Origin: Bigelowiella natans CCMP2755
Lineage: Eukaryota > Cercozoa > Chlorarachniophyceae
Assembly (NCBI GenBank): GCA_000320545.1
Contig: ADNK01000116.1
Location: 1 to 29,555 of the forward strand
Length of the DNA stretch: 29,555 nucleotides
Direction: 5' to 3'
Shown here: positions 21,228 through 29,555 of the stretch, piece after piece
Layout of the letters: every line of letters starts with the position of its first letter
Position numbering within the stretch: the first letter of the stretch is position 1
Notes under the pieces: model-generated
The model's input: the letters and a program-made list of their open reading frames with translations, nothing else
Database searches by the model: none
What the model was told of the DNA's origin: nothing
Position numbers and translations under genes: made by a program

Positions 21228-22220
21228 TCGCAAACATGCACGCACGTAGACGCCCTCATTCATTCACCACGTGCAGGCGGCAGCACTCGCTAGCATCCTG
21301 AAAGAGAGCGGCGAAATGATCAAGCGTCAAAGAGCAGCTACGGGCATTGCTCCAGTGACGATGCTGAGAAAGGGTAGTCCTACTACCACAACCACGCATG
21401 ATCCACCGTTTCTTCTACTACTACAATAGAGTGATAGCAAACACTGCTTAAATTCTACTGTGTTGCGAGAAGGCGTCATTGTTTTCGTTCCATATTGCTT
21501 TGATCGCATAAGTATGAGCCTGTTGTCGCTTCGATCTTGGAATAGAGTGCATTGGCGGTTGTTCATAGGCCTCTACTTACCCTTCTCTATACCGTTGAGC
21601 CGGCTTCTAGCTAGACATTCTATAGCTAGCATCGGCGGAATACTGCCAACAGCGAGAACCTGTCCCGAATATTTCCTATTTTTCTTTCCACCTCGACTAG
21701 TTTTCTCCCCTTCTGTTTTTCCGAGATCTGTCGGGACGAGCATAGGTGCCAATGTGCCAGCGATAGTACGCGCGATTGTTAATTAAAATATTCGTTGGTT
21801 GCGTTAGGAATGTGCCCTGTAACCACCTTCAAGCCGCAGCAGGACGTCATGGACGACGTTTCTTCGTCAGCCAAGAAGAAGAAGAAGAAGAAAAACAGAA
21901 GGAGCAAGAGCGGCGGGGGTATCTCTCCAATCACGCGGTACGTGCAGACACTTCTACAAGCCGAGAATGACCGCGATAAAGGGGAGGAGAAAGGCAGCAG
22001 CAACCAACAGAAGGCTGTCAACTCGAGAAAGAAGTCGAAGAAGAACAAGAAGGAGAAGGACGACGAGGAGGGGCTTGAGGAGAAAAGTGTGAAGAAGCGT
22101 AAGAGGAAGCAGCAATCCGACAATACTGGACGAGAGGCAAAGAAGAAGCAAAGGAAGGATGATGACGATGAAGATGAGGAGGCAGATGTTGTTAAGGTAA
22201 GATGTAAGGTGTATTAAATA

Positions 22221-22267
<47 letters not shown>

Positions 22268-22429
22268 TTTTATATTGAGATACAAAAGGTGCCTGATGGT
22301 CATTGGTCCTCATGCAATGCATACATGTACAAATGTGCTCAGGAATTCGACTTCGCTGACCTTGGTGACGAAGACGATGATGATGATGATGACGACGACG
22401 ACGATGAAGAAGACGACGATGAGAAGTAA
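13986..22429 (+). CDS. NOC2: NOC2, nucleolar complex protein 2
   Basis: Noc2 pairs with Noc1 and then Noc3 to mature and export 60S pre-ribosomes in the nucleolus and nucleoplasm. Exons: 13986-13997, 14189-14269, 14437-14487, 14741-14797 (or 14806), 14897-14994, 15081-15172, 15241-15361, 15514-15652, 15775-16101, 16380-16436, 16542-16577, 16749-16784, 17077-17124, 17200-17278, 17561-17609, 17725-17779, 17860-17895, 18011-18233, 18338-18360, 18705-18752, 18865-19038, 19184-19229, 19449-19500, 19667-19799, 19927-20055, 20390-20512, 20768-20821, 21015-21047, 21277-21373, 21808-22196, 22343-22429. This gives 994 codons plus TAA. It opens MGKKAKKSTKSFQKKHL like Noc2 of yeast. Then come a long Asp/Glu tract (about 100-217), AEKDPEFHRHL (about 225), KWKKW (about 420), RFTSPRTMP, the hallmark YAFIYIRQLAIHLRNAI (about 574), SSVYNWQYI, LRPLVYPFIQVALGVITLHP and FPEISTPTVVALRKL. 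The C-terminus has Lys-rich nuclear/nucleolar-type clusters and an acidic tail. Exon 18011-18233 seems to end at a GC donor. Confidence 0.93.
14055..14134 (+). repeat. (TG)n microsatellite, about 80 bases
   Basis: The longest dinucleotide tract in the window, in NOC2 intron 1, between the 12-base first coding exon and the second. Confidence 0.95.
14588..14661 (+). repeat. (TG)n(AG)n compound microsatellite
   Basis: TG run passing into AG run in a NOC2 intron. Confidence 0.9.
16174..16212 (+). repeat. (GA)n microsatellite
   Basis: GA run in the NOC2 intron after exon 15775-16101. Confidence 0.9.
16656..16699 (+). repeat. (GT)n microsatellite, interrupted
   Basis: GT run with a GAGTGAGT interruption in the NOC2 intron before exon 16749-16784. 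Confidence 0.85.
16930..17007 (+). repeat. (TC)n(TG)n(CG)n compound microsatellite
   Basis: Three dinucleotide repeats joined without spacers: TC to about 16968, TG to about 16993, then CG to 17007. Alternating purine-pyrimidine in the TG/CG part could favour Z-DNA. Confidence 0.9.
17925..18007 (+). repeat. (ATC)n repeat running into a splice acceptor
   Basis: ATC units interrupted by ACC/ATA; the last unit is directly followed by GCAG, the acceptor of NOC2 exon 18011-18233. The repeat occupies the position of the polypyrimidine tract. Confidence 0.85.
18365..18415 (+). repeat. (ATC)n repeat
   Basis: ATC/ATG-rich tract immediately after the donor of the 23-base NOC2 exon 18338-18360. Confidence 0.8.
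18763..18835 (+). repeat. (CT)n(GT)n compound microsatellite
   Basis: CT run then GT run in the NOC2 intron between exons 18705-18752 and 18865-19038. Confidence 0.9.
19097..19150 (+). repeat. (ATC)n repeat
   Basis: Two ATC runs split by GGC ATC ACC, in the NOC2 intron upstream of exon 19184-19229. Confidence 0.85.
19838..19869 (+). repeat. (GT)n microsatellite
   Basis: GT run in the NOC2 intron before exon 19927-20055. Confidence 0.85.
20529..20558 (+). repeat. (TTG)n repeat
   Basis: About nine TTG units just after the donor of NOC2 exon 20390-20512. Confidence 0.85.
20699..20731 (+). repeat. (TG)n microsatellite
   Basis: TG run upstream of NOC2 exon 20768-20821. Confidence 0.9.
21195..21226 (+). 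repeat. (CA)n microsatellite
   Basis: CA run in the NOC2 intron before exon 21277-21373. Confidence 0.9.
22219..22267 (+). repeat. (TG)n(AG)n compound microsatellite
   Basis: TG run passing into AG run in the last NOC2 intron. Confidence 0.9.
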
Positions 22430-23114
22430 ACTCTAACAGTGAAATGTGCACTTTCGTGAATCACATAGTTGTAATTTCGACAAACAAAGGCATGGACACG
22501 CTCGCACATACGCGCATGCAAAATCAGCTTGCTGCTAGAAGCGCAGGGGTGCTTGCATACTCGCGTGAAAGTGCTTGCATATCACAAAAGAGGATGGAAT
22601 GACCACCACATGCGCAACGCGCACTGCTAGACGACTGCTACGCTAGACTGGCCGCTCATGAGCGAAGCACATTCCGAACTACACACATGAAATCATTAAA
22701 GCAATGCTCTGCTGTGGATTTTTGCCAAGCCATTTTCAACAAAGATTGTTTTCACAAAAGACGTGTGATGTGCGTGTGATTTCTGCCTTGCTAGCTTGCT
22801 AGCTTGTCATTCTAGCAATTCAGTTCCAGCAGGCAGTCAGGTGGGCAAAATTTCATGTTGCGCATCTTACAATGGCGAATTTTGCCATTGCAAACAGTGG
22901 GGAAATGAAATGTGGGGCATGGTTCATGAGCGGCGGCATGGCAGCGCAGCGTGCAGCTGCGGATTGCACCCATGCCAGCATCACAGGCCGCCCATGCGCA
23001 CGTGCTGCTGCGTGGTCGTGTGCCTCGTTCGTAGACCCAATCCATTGGGACACATCGAATCGTCACTAGCAAGTGGCCCATTCCAACGTGAGAAGATGAA
23101 CCAAACAGAAAGTC

Positions 23115-23152
<38 letters not shown>

Positions 23153-23603
23153 GAATTGGGCAAGTTGTGGATGCACCACAGTGCGTAGGTGCTCTATTTT
23201 GTAAATGGACATAGTGAATTTCATGTCGCAGTGCAAATTCGCTGTTCATTTTATTCGAATATTATGGGGATATAAATGCCTGAAAACATCTAAAGGTTTT
23301 TGGCTAAGAATCTTTCGAGGGAGTCCCTCGTGCACAGGGGTATGCTAGGGCCGTTGTGTCATAAATCCTATAAGACCATTCCTGGTATTTCATCAAGAAA
23401 ATCTGACGTAAAATATGCAGGTCGTCAAAGTGCGACTTGCAATAAATGTTGTCGTATGTATAATATATCCGTATCTCAGCGGCCTTCTGTCCTCAATGGC
23501 ATTCTTTTTACTACCCCAGATTTCCACACCACAAACACCCCCCCCCCCCCCCCCTACTCAGGTGGAACTTAATTATTGTGGTGTTGGTATAAGATCTGCT
23601 CGA
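22430..23603. other. Intergenic spacer between NOC2 and the transporter gene
   Basis: No gene is supported. It holds one (GA)n tract, a C run at about 23538-23554 and GCATGC/TTGCAT-type words (e.g. 22515). Possible promoter of the transporter gene; no clear TATA box or 5' untranslated intron is visible. Confidence 0.6.
23116..23149 (+). repeat. (GA)n microsatellite
   Basis: GA run in the spacer upstream of the transporter gene. Confidence 0.9.
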
Positions 23604-23604
23604 G

Positions 23605-24711
23605 ATGACGAAAAAGGGAGACAATGGTGTCCTCCCGTCTCATCAACCCGTACCAAGGGACGCAAAAAAAACCTTGTCTGTCGGCTTGATGGGTGTCTTC
23701 ACTACGTGTACCGCATATATTAGTTCGTGCATAGGGATGAGCTGCTTTCAAAAGATGGCAATCATGGCCTTTCCAAGAAGAAATGTGCTAATTTGCATAC
23801 AAGCTTCATTTGTGCTGGTGTTCTTATTAAGCCTTCGATGGAAACAAATTCACCTGGGACCTTACTCGGACTTCCTTCGGTTTCTACCTATCTGTCTTTG
23901 TTTCACTTTAATGTTGATGGCATCGATGCTGGCGTATCAATTTTGCACTCTGGGAACAATTGTAGTCATCGGAGCTTTATGTCCGTTGCTAACATTGCCT
24001 GTTGAGATGTTCGCATTCAAGGAAAATCCTCTCATTGTCACAAAACACACCGTTGGCTCAATGGTGATTACGGTTGTAGGAGTTGCGATGTATGGTATGT
24101 TTCAAGGGAAGCTTAGGGGACAACTTATAGGTATATCTGCAATGGTTGGTAAGACGATCATAAACGTATACTATCAAACTCGCATGAGATACTTGATGGT
24201 GGAGGATCCTGTGGACATCAACGACGAAGGAATGATGCTCTACAACAATGGAATTGCCCTAATTGCGACAATGATCACGGTCTTTGTTCTCTCCGAGCAT
24301 GAGGGGCTCACAAGTGATGCTCAGGACTTGTCTCAAAAGGAGTGGTCTTGGGTTTTGGGTTCGTGCGTATGTTGCTATGCGATTTCTTATTTCTCATTTC
24401 GATGCCAGCGATTGGTGTCGGCTACCTCTTTCCACATTCTCGGTAACGTTGCCAAGATTGTTGTCGTACTATTTGGGTGGGTCGTCCTCCAAGAAAGTTA
24501 CAATCTTAAATCGGCCTTTGCCGTGGCAATTGCTCTCATTGGGGCAGGATGGTACTCTTATGATAGGGTGATGACAGGACCAGAAAAAGACCTCAACATA
24601 TCTGATGATAACGCTCACCTCACTCCATTTATCAAAGCAAGAAGCGGAAGCTTTACCAAGGGGTTATCAAAGCTTGGTCCTAGTGCGTATAAATACCAAA
24701 GCTTTGGCTAA
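23605..24711 (+). CDS. DMT-superfamily transporter, nucleotide-sugar/TPT type, intronless
   Basis: A 368-codon single-exon frame with an ATG start and TAA stop. Hydrophobicity by eye gives ten membrane helices, near residues 23-43, 60-77, 90-110, 112-130, 149-165, 170-190, 210-230, 248-265, 272-294 and 301-319, with short soluble ends. This is the ten-helix layout of the drug/metabolite transporter superfamily, where nucleotide-sugar and triose-phosphate translocators exchange a sugar nucleotide or phosphorylated substrate across Golgi, ER or plastid membranes. The ninth segment (SATSFHILGNVAKIVVVLFG) resembles the conserved S/T-A-x-x-x-x-x-x-GN-x-x-K pattern of nucleotide-sugar transporters, and the next loop carries LQES. 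No plastid-type bipartite presequence is seen, so Golgi/ER is more likely. The substrate cannot be told; a GDP-sugar or UDP-sugar carrier is the best guess. It is odd that it lacks introns while its neighbours have 10-30, which suggests a retrocopy or an acquired gene. Confidence 0.85.
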   Translation: MTKKGDNGVLPSHQPVPRDAKKTLSVGLMGVFTTCTAYISSCIGMSCFQKMAIMAFPRRNVLICIQASFVLVFLLSLRWKQIHLGPYSDFLRFLPICLCFTLMLMASMLAYQFCTLGTIVVIGALCPLLTLPVEMFAFKENPLIVTKHTVGSMVITVVGVAMYGMFQGKLRGQLIGISAMVGKTIINVYYQTRMRYLMVEDPVDINDEGMMLYNNGIALIATMITVFVLSEHEGLTSDAQDLSQKEWSWVLGSCVCCYAISYFSFRCQRLVSATSFHILGNVAKIVVVLFGWVVLQESYNLKSAFAVAIALIGAGWYSYDRVMTGPEKDLNISDDNAHLTPFIKARSGSFTKGLSKLGPSAYKYQSFG

Positions 24712-26303
24712 AGCTGCGCTAAACAAGTTTCCATGAAGCTCCTTTCAACCCTGTGCTTCAATCATGTGCTCGTTATCAGGGCAAAATTGGCAAGTTTTTA
24801 ACACGGAGGAGATTTTTGGTCGGATACCACGCAATCCTCAAAATATATGAAAGATAGATATACTTCAGGCAGCAAGAAAATTTAAGAATATGCATGCGCG
24901 GTCATCACAATGAAACGATCGAGAAATGAAGGCATGGAGATATCGCAATCAGCAAATCAAACAGTTTGACAATTTTTTTCAAGATTAAAAGTCAGCGATT
25001 ACCATACAATGACGAAGTTCAGCATGGCAAGCACAATTTTCAGTAAAAGAATACTATTTTGGAAGTAAAATATGAGGAAGTATTTTCCCTTAGCATGTTG
25101 CAAATAATTCTTCTTGTGAAGGAACTCCATAGCTTCTCGAATTATATTGATGGAACTCAACAGATTTCCAAATAAATAAATTGTGGCAGAAATTTAGCAC
25201 TTTTATTCAGAACCATGCTATGATGATTGATGCTGCCATGTGGAGCTGTGACATTCGCCGGTGTCTCCGCGCATGCAACACATGCGGTCGCTCAGCTGCT
25301 CACTGTGGAGCACTACTTGCTACTCATCGACGCATCGCTAGATCGCATCGTTGAAATGAATGCTGGGTACTCTCCTCTAGTCCTGAGCAGTCCTGCTTAT
25401 TGTACGTCACATGTGCCTGTCTAGCTGTGGTCGGTCTAGACCACGTACCGATGCATCATTGTCATCATGGCATGATGCAAGTCTGGACAAGTTGAAGCGT
25501 GTGCCAGCATGACAAGCTAGCAAGCAAAGAACTGGAGAAAGCTGCACGTCTAGCTGTGCTGTGTGTGCCAGATGTCAGGAGTCGATTTCAAAGTGCAAAA
25601 GGATGCTCCGCCGTTCATTGTGGACATGCACGGACGCATCGGATGCAGCAGGAGGCGCAACGCTCCAGCGCTTTCTCAGGGACTGAGAGGCTCGATCACA
25701 TTGCTAGATTGTGTCGTGCTGTTCTTTCGCACAGAAAGCGAGTGAGAGAGCACGCTAGCACGGCACATGGTGCGCAAAGAGCTGACGGATGATGCCAAAG
25801 TCTCTGCAGCTGTGCAGCTGTGGCTAGCTGCACAGGCAAGTTCCTGATTTTTCATTGTTTGCGGGCAAGTTCCAGCACATGACAAAGGGCTGTCCTGTCG
25901 CATGCATGAATGCGAAGACTGCGCGCTGTTTTGCGCTGCATGCATGGAGAAGACACGTGCAAGACAAGATGCAGCTGCCGCATGTGAACACGCATGCAAG
26001 ATTGAGCGCTGCGTGCTCTGGCTACTTTGAATGAATGAATGAATGAATTTTTGTTTGTTGTTGATGTTGTGTGCCACCATTGGGAAACCGGACAAATCTT
26101 GTTGCCTGAACCGTCCATCGATCGGAGGGAAAAATATGCTGAATACTTCCATTTCACTTTGCTTATTGTAGGCTTCCACTTTGTTGTTTTCACTTTCGCA
26201 TATATTTCCTCGCGTCACTTTAGGACTAGTAATTATGGAAATTATGCGGTGTTATTTTACCATTTTCCCTTTACCAGAACAGAAAGGGACAAGACCGACG
26301 ACG
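24712..26303. other. Intergenic spacer between transporter and deubiquitinase
   Basis: The first 500 bases are AT-rich and look like 3' flank. From about 25220 to 26020 the sequence turns richer in GC, with CATGCA/TGCATG, GCTAGC and CAGCTG words and overlapping meaningless open frames on both strands. A short (AATG)n run lies at about 26027-26046. No protein family is recognised; it could be a decayed mobile element, but no terminal repeats or transposase motifs are seen. Confidence 0.55.
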
Positions 26304-27389
26304 ATGGCCCAGCGCAGTCTTCTCGCGTTACCAACGAATGCGAAGGGGGTGGCTCTGGCTGGGGCTGGAGTGCTTGCAGCCTACCTCTCATTTAAATATA
26401 TCTTTAAGGACACCGAGGAGATCGTATCCATTGGTTGCAACGAGGGTTAGTTCCAACATGACTGTAATACGCAACAGAAGCTTTTCATGGGAGCAGCGAC
26501 TTTGTGTGATGACGTACTCGCTCTTGTTTTGCAATTTATCAGCTGACGAGGCTGCAGAGGATGACTACCTTGGAATTCCCAAACATAAAAACAAGTTAAA
26601 GGGGAGTTTCGAGCCCCCAGAGCACGCGAAGGTGGTCGGGCTGCAAAACAACGGCAACACCTGCTTCCTCAACAGTATCCTCCAGGTAGTAGCTTTTGGG
26701 ATCCAACCAACGCTAAATCAATGAATGTTACCTGTTTCTCTTTCCTTGCTCTCTCCCACTCCCTCGTTCTAATCCCCTGCTGGGGCATTGCTTCTTCCGC
26801 ACTCGATAGGCATTATCTAGCTTGAGGGCATTCCGCGTCTACATCCACGAAATGCGCGCCCTTGCTCCGAATCTGGGTAATATCATGCGCATATAAATGT
26901 TTGGAGGACAATTCATACGTGAGTTTGCTCCCACCCACATTCCAACTAATTTGCCGATTGCTTCTTTGTTGCCACCCTCCTCCCAAAAAATCGCACGATG
27001 GTAGAGCTGTTGAAGGAGCTCGAGGCCATTGTGAATGGCGAGACGCGGGACCCCATCCGACTACACAAGATCATCGCCGCTAAAGAGAGGATGTATACAG
27101 GCGGTTATCAGCAGGTAGTCATCCCATTACCCTAATTATCTGTGTTTCTGGCCGAATTTCTGGTTCCATTGTTTTTTTTACCGATGGTACTAGTTGTGGT
27201 ACATCACAGCTTCGTGAGCATCATAGTCACCGCCAGCACCCAAACTTTCCTCCTTACAGGATGCACAAGAGTTGTTCGTGTCACTTATGGCAGCAATCCA
27301 GGAGGACGCCGGTCGCATTGAGGCCAGGTGTAAGCGTGGTTCGGCATGATGTATTAGCGATCGTCGATTCGGACAGAGCACCATCCATG

Positions 27390-27427
<38 letters not shown>

Positions 27428-28625
27428 ATGAGTGTGTGTTGTGCGTGACAAATTGTTCGTAGGCTGAGTCGACTGCCTCGAAAGAACCTTTCTAAGATCG
27501 TCCAGAGATACATGGAAAAGATTAAGAAAAAGTCCAGTGAGCAGCAGCAAAGTAATGAGGAGAAGCAGGAGGAAAACGTTGGTGTCCTCGCACCGGGAGG
27601 AGGGAGAGGAGGAGAAAGTGCAGATAAGAAGAAGGAGGGAGGGAAGAGGAATATAACCAGTGTTGGTTGTGTTCCCTGTAGCAGCAGCAGCAGCAGCAGC
27701 AGCAGCAAATCAGCAGATGGGCAGGCAACATCACAGCCTTGCTTGGATGCACGCTGCCCCCTTCTCCCGTTCATCGGTGCTACTGCGAGCACCAAAGAAT
27801 GCCGCGAATGCGGGTATGAGTGGTATTATTGTTGTTGTTAGTAGTAGTAGTAGTAGCAGCAGCAGCAGCAGCAGTGGTAGTATACCAGCCCGGGGGGGAG
27901 GGATTGGGAGCAAATATGAAAGAGCTTCTATTAAGGCCTACTCGCAAAAACCCGCGACATTATTACTCGGAAAATTATATCTCACCTCACACCACCGCCG
28001 CCGCCGCCACCACCAGGTACAAGCCCCCCGTTCGCCAGGAGGAGTTCCAAGCTCTGCCTCTTTCCCTCGCGAGCATTGCGGAGATGGCCATGATGGTGGG
28101 GGAGGACGGGGGAAGGGCAGCAAAGGAGGGACAGAAAGTTCCAAGGTAGTGACGCTGATTAGATCACACCCATCCCCCTTATCTTTTAGAATGACCATTA
28201 CAATGGAACCACTACCGAACTCCCCCCCCCCCCCCCCCGTTCCCCTTCTCTTTGGATGTCATATTCAACCGTACTTACTTACTCCGTCTGCTTGGGTAGC
28301 GTGGAAGAGCTATTGAAGTCGTCTGTTAAGTCAATGGAGCTCCCAGATGTGATATGCGAAAGGTTCGTTCATATGATCTCCGATAACTCTCATGGATTGT
28401 ATCACCAGACGAAAACCCCCTAATTTTTGTCTGGTGATGGCGGTCTCTTCGTCTTACGCACCATCGCAACAAAAGTGATATCGGAACATCCTCCTCCATG
28501 TTGTTGTGGTTCTGCCATACTATTATCATGGCGGCCAAAAAATGCTAGACAGCGTCTACGACAAGCGACACGAAATAACGAGAACGAACGCGAAAAAGAA
28601 GATCGAGAACGGATTCAGAATAGAA

Positions 28626-28664
<39 letters not shown>

Positions 28665-28741
28665 GTGTGCGTGCGTTGTGCGTGGGCATGCTCGTGTCTG
28701 TGACTACTCACAAAATGATGTGTTCTCATCATTACCATTAC

Positions 28742-28776
<35 letters not shown>

Positions 28777-29523
28777 CTATGATTGAGACCACTCATCGTG
28801 TTGGTTGGTTGGTTGGTTGGTTGGTTGATACACTACATACCCTCCCTTCAGATGCTCTGGAATCGAAGAGCTTCGGATGATCCGCAAAGCACGAAAACGG
28901 CAGCAAGAAAACGCCAACTCGCGCTGGTACCCTTATTGCTGACGTATCACTGAAATATTGCTCTCATTTAAGGACTTCTGCCCTTCCGGTGATGATAATG
29001 ATGTGGTGGCAGTTTTAATAAGTCATCATCATCATTATCATCATTGTCGTCATCATCCTTACAATAGTGCCTTCTATTCTGCTCATTTCTGCATGTCCTG
29101 TCATCGCTACCCCCTGTCGCGTCCTCTTCATTAATTCATTCACCCTCTTATTTTTCTTCTTTTCAAATTTGGGTACCCTCTGCTATTATTAGGTCTCACC
29201 AGAAGATGCGTGTGCTTCTAGAGAAGAAGGAAAAGCAGGTGTGTATCACATAAGGAGGGAGGGGAGGGAGGGATGCAAAAAGCAATCGTTGAATCTCAGC
29301 ATAATACTAATCAATGCGGGTATCTTCCTCCTAATATCTTCCTCGTTAGTTGACTCCCCCCCCTCCCCTCTCTATATCTTCTGTCTTGACCCTGCTACTG
29401 CAGCTGCTACGTTTCCTAGAGACTGGCATCGAAGACGTCAGCCTGGCGGGTGTAGGTGTGAGCGAGGACGAAATACGGGAAGACCTCCCGCTTGAGCCGC
29501 TTTGGGCTACTAAAAGCTGCCAT
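26304..29523 (+). CDS. USP30: Membrane-anchored ubiquitin-specific protease, USP30/UBP27-like, 3' truncated by window
   Basis: A cysteine protease that removes ubiquitin; family members USP30 (animals) and UBP27 (plants) sit in the mitochondrial outer membrane. Exons: 26304-26433, 26543-26685, 26810-26876, 27005-27114, 27260-27327, 27463-27813, 28017-28145, 28300-28362, 28852-28926, 29193-29238, 29404-29523; 434 codons in frame, then a GTGCGT donor, and the gene runs off the edge. One N-terminal transmembrane helix (about residues 14-33, GVALAGAGVLAAYLSFKYIF) with a basic-poor start precedes the Cys box GLQNNGNTCFLNSILQ (catalytic C84). QQDAQELF follows at about 149. CRECG (C286, C289) and CERC (C352, C355) form the zinc-ribbon knuckles. 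The His box is not in the window. A Lys/Glu/Gly/Ser-rich insert (about 190-265), including nine serines from an AGC repeat, separates the fingers. The USP identity is firm; the mitochondrial role is inferred from the anchor. Confidence 0.85.
27391..27424 (+). repeat. (GT)n microsatellite
   Basis: GT run in the USP intron between exons 27260-27327 and 27463-27813. Confidence 0.9.
27680..27706 (+). repeat. Coding (AGC)n, nine serines
   Basis: In-frame AGC run inside the large USP exon 27463-27813, giving a Ser homopolymer in the insert between the catalytic Cys lobe and the first zinc knuckle. Likely length-variable. Confidence 0.8.
27835..27873 (+). repeat. (GTT)(AGT)n(AGC)n tract
   Basis: Trinucleotide tract shortly after the donor of USP exon 27463-27813. 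It would continue the frame only through a stop (TAG at about 27839), supporting that it is intronic. Confidence 0.75.
28627..28660 (+). repeat. (GT)n microsatellite
   Basis: GT run in the long USP intron 28363-28851. Confidence 0.9.
28738..28828 (+). repeat. (CAT)n and (TTGG)n repeats
   Basis: CAT trinucleotide run to about 28777, then seven TTGG tetranucleotide units at about 28799-28828, just upstream of the acceptor of USP exon 28852-28926. Confidence 0.85.
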
Positions 29524-29528
29524 GTGCG

Positions 29529-29555
29529 TATATATATATATATATATATATATAT
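29529..29555 (+). repeat. (TA)n microsatellite at window edge
   Basis: TA run that begins just after the last USP donor and continues to the window end. Confidence 0.85.

Noticed and set aside
25676-26218. 180-codon minus-strand frame rich in Ser/Ala/Cys/His
   Set aside because: Composition is biased by palindromic words, with no domain, no membrane pattern and no splice-supported continuation.
28799-28828. TTGG units considered as telomere-like or CRISPR-like repeat
   Set aside because: Only about seven units of a tetranucleotide, with no spacers and not a telomere motif; it is an intronic microsatellite.

Overview
The window looks like nuclear DNA from an intron-rich, probably flagellated, unicellular eukaryote. 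The reasons are short exons (mostly 36-150 nt), small introns (mostly 60-350 nt) with AG acceptors, microsatellites in almost every intron and spacer, and a gene with the layout of the centriole/basal-body protein OFD1. A microalgal or stramenopile-type protist would fit, but nothing here fixes the lineage. I see no prokaryotic features: no operons, CRISPR, insertion sequences or tRNA/rRNA genes.

Five genes are supported, all on the + strand and head to tail. (1) About 436-5313: a multi-exon gene of unknown function whose 3' half is well defined and whose 5' half is tentative. (2) 6426-12904: an OFD1-like LisH plus coiled-coil protein in 20 exons. (3) 13986-22429: NOC2, the nucleolar 60S pre-ribosome assembly factor, in about 31 exons. 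(4) 23605-24711: an intronless ten-helix transporter of the drug/metabolite (nucleotide-sugar/triose-phosphate) superfamily. (5) 26304 to the right edge: a membrane-anchored ubiquitin-specific protease resembling USP30/UBP27, cut off by the window before its His box. Exon models were assembled by hand from splice motifs, phase continuity and remembered family motifs. The summed lengths stay in frame: 1098 codons plus stop for OFD1-like, 994 plus stop for NOC2, and 434 codons so far for USP.

The spacers (5314-6425, 12905-13985, 22430-23603, 24712-26303) hold no gene I can support. They are poor in long microsatellites compared with the introns, but they carry recurrent CATGCA/TGCATG words and a few short inverted repeats. 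The genes do not form one pathway: they are ordinary housekeeping or cytoskeletal genes (basal body, ribosome biogenesis, Golgi-type transport, mitochondrial-type deubiquitination). I found no convincing new multi-gene system. The observations most worth checking are about gene structure: many 5' splice sites with a pyrimidine at +3, a probable GC-AG intron, a 29-nt intron, an intronless gene among intron-dense neighbours, and microsatellites sitting where polypyrimidine tracts should be.
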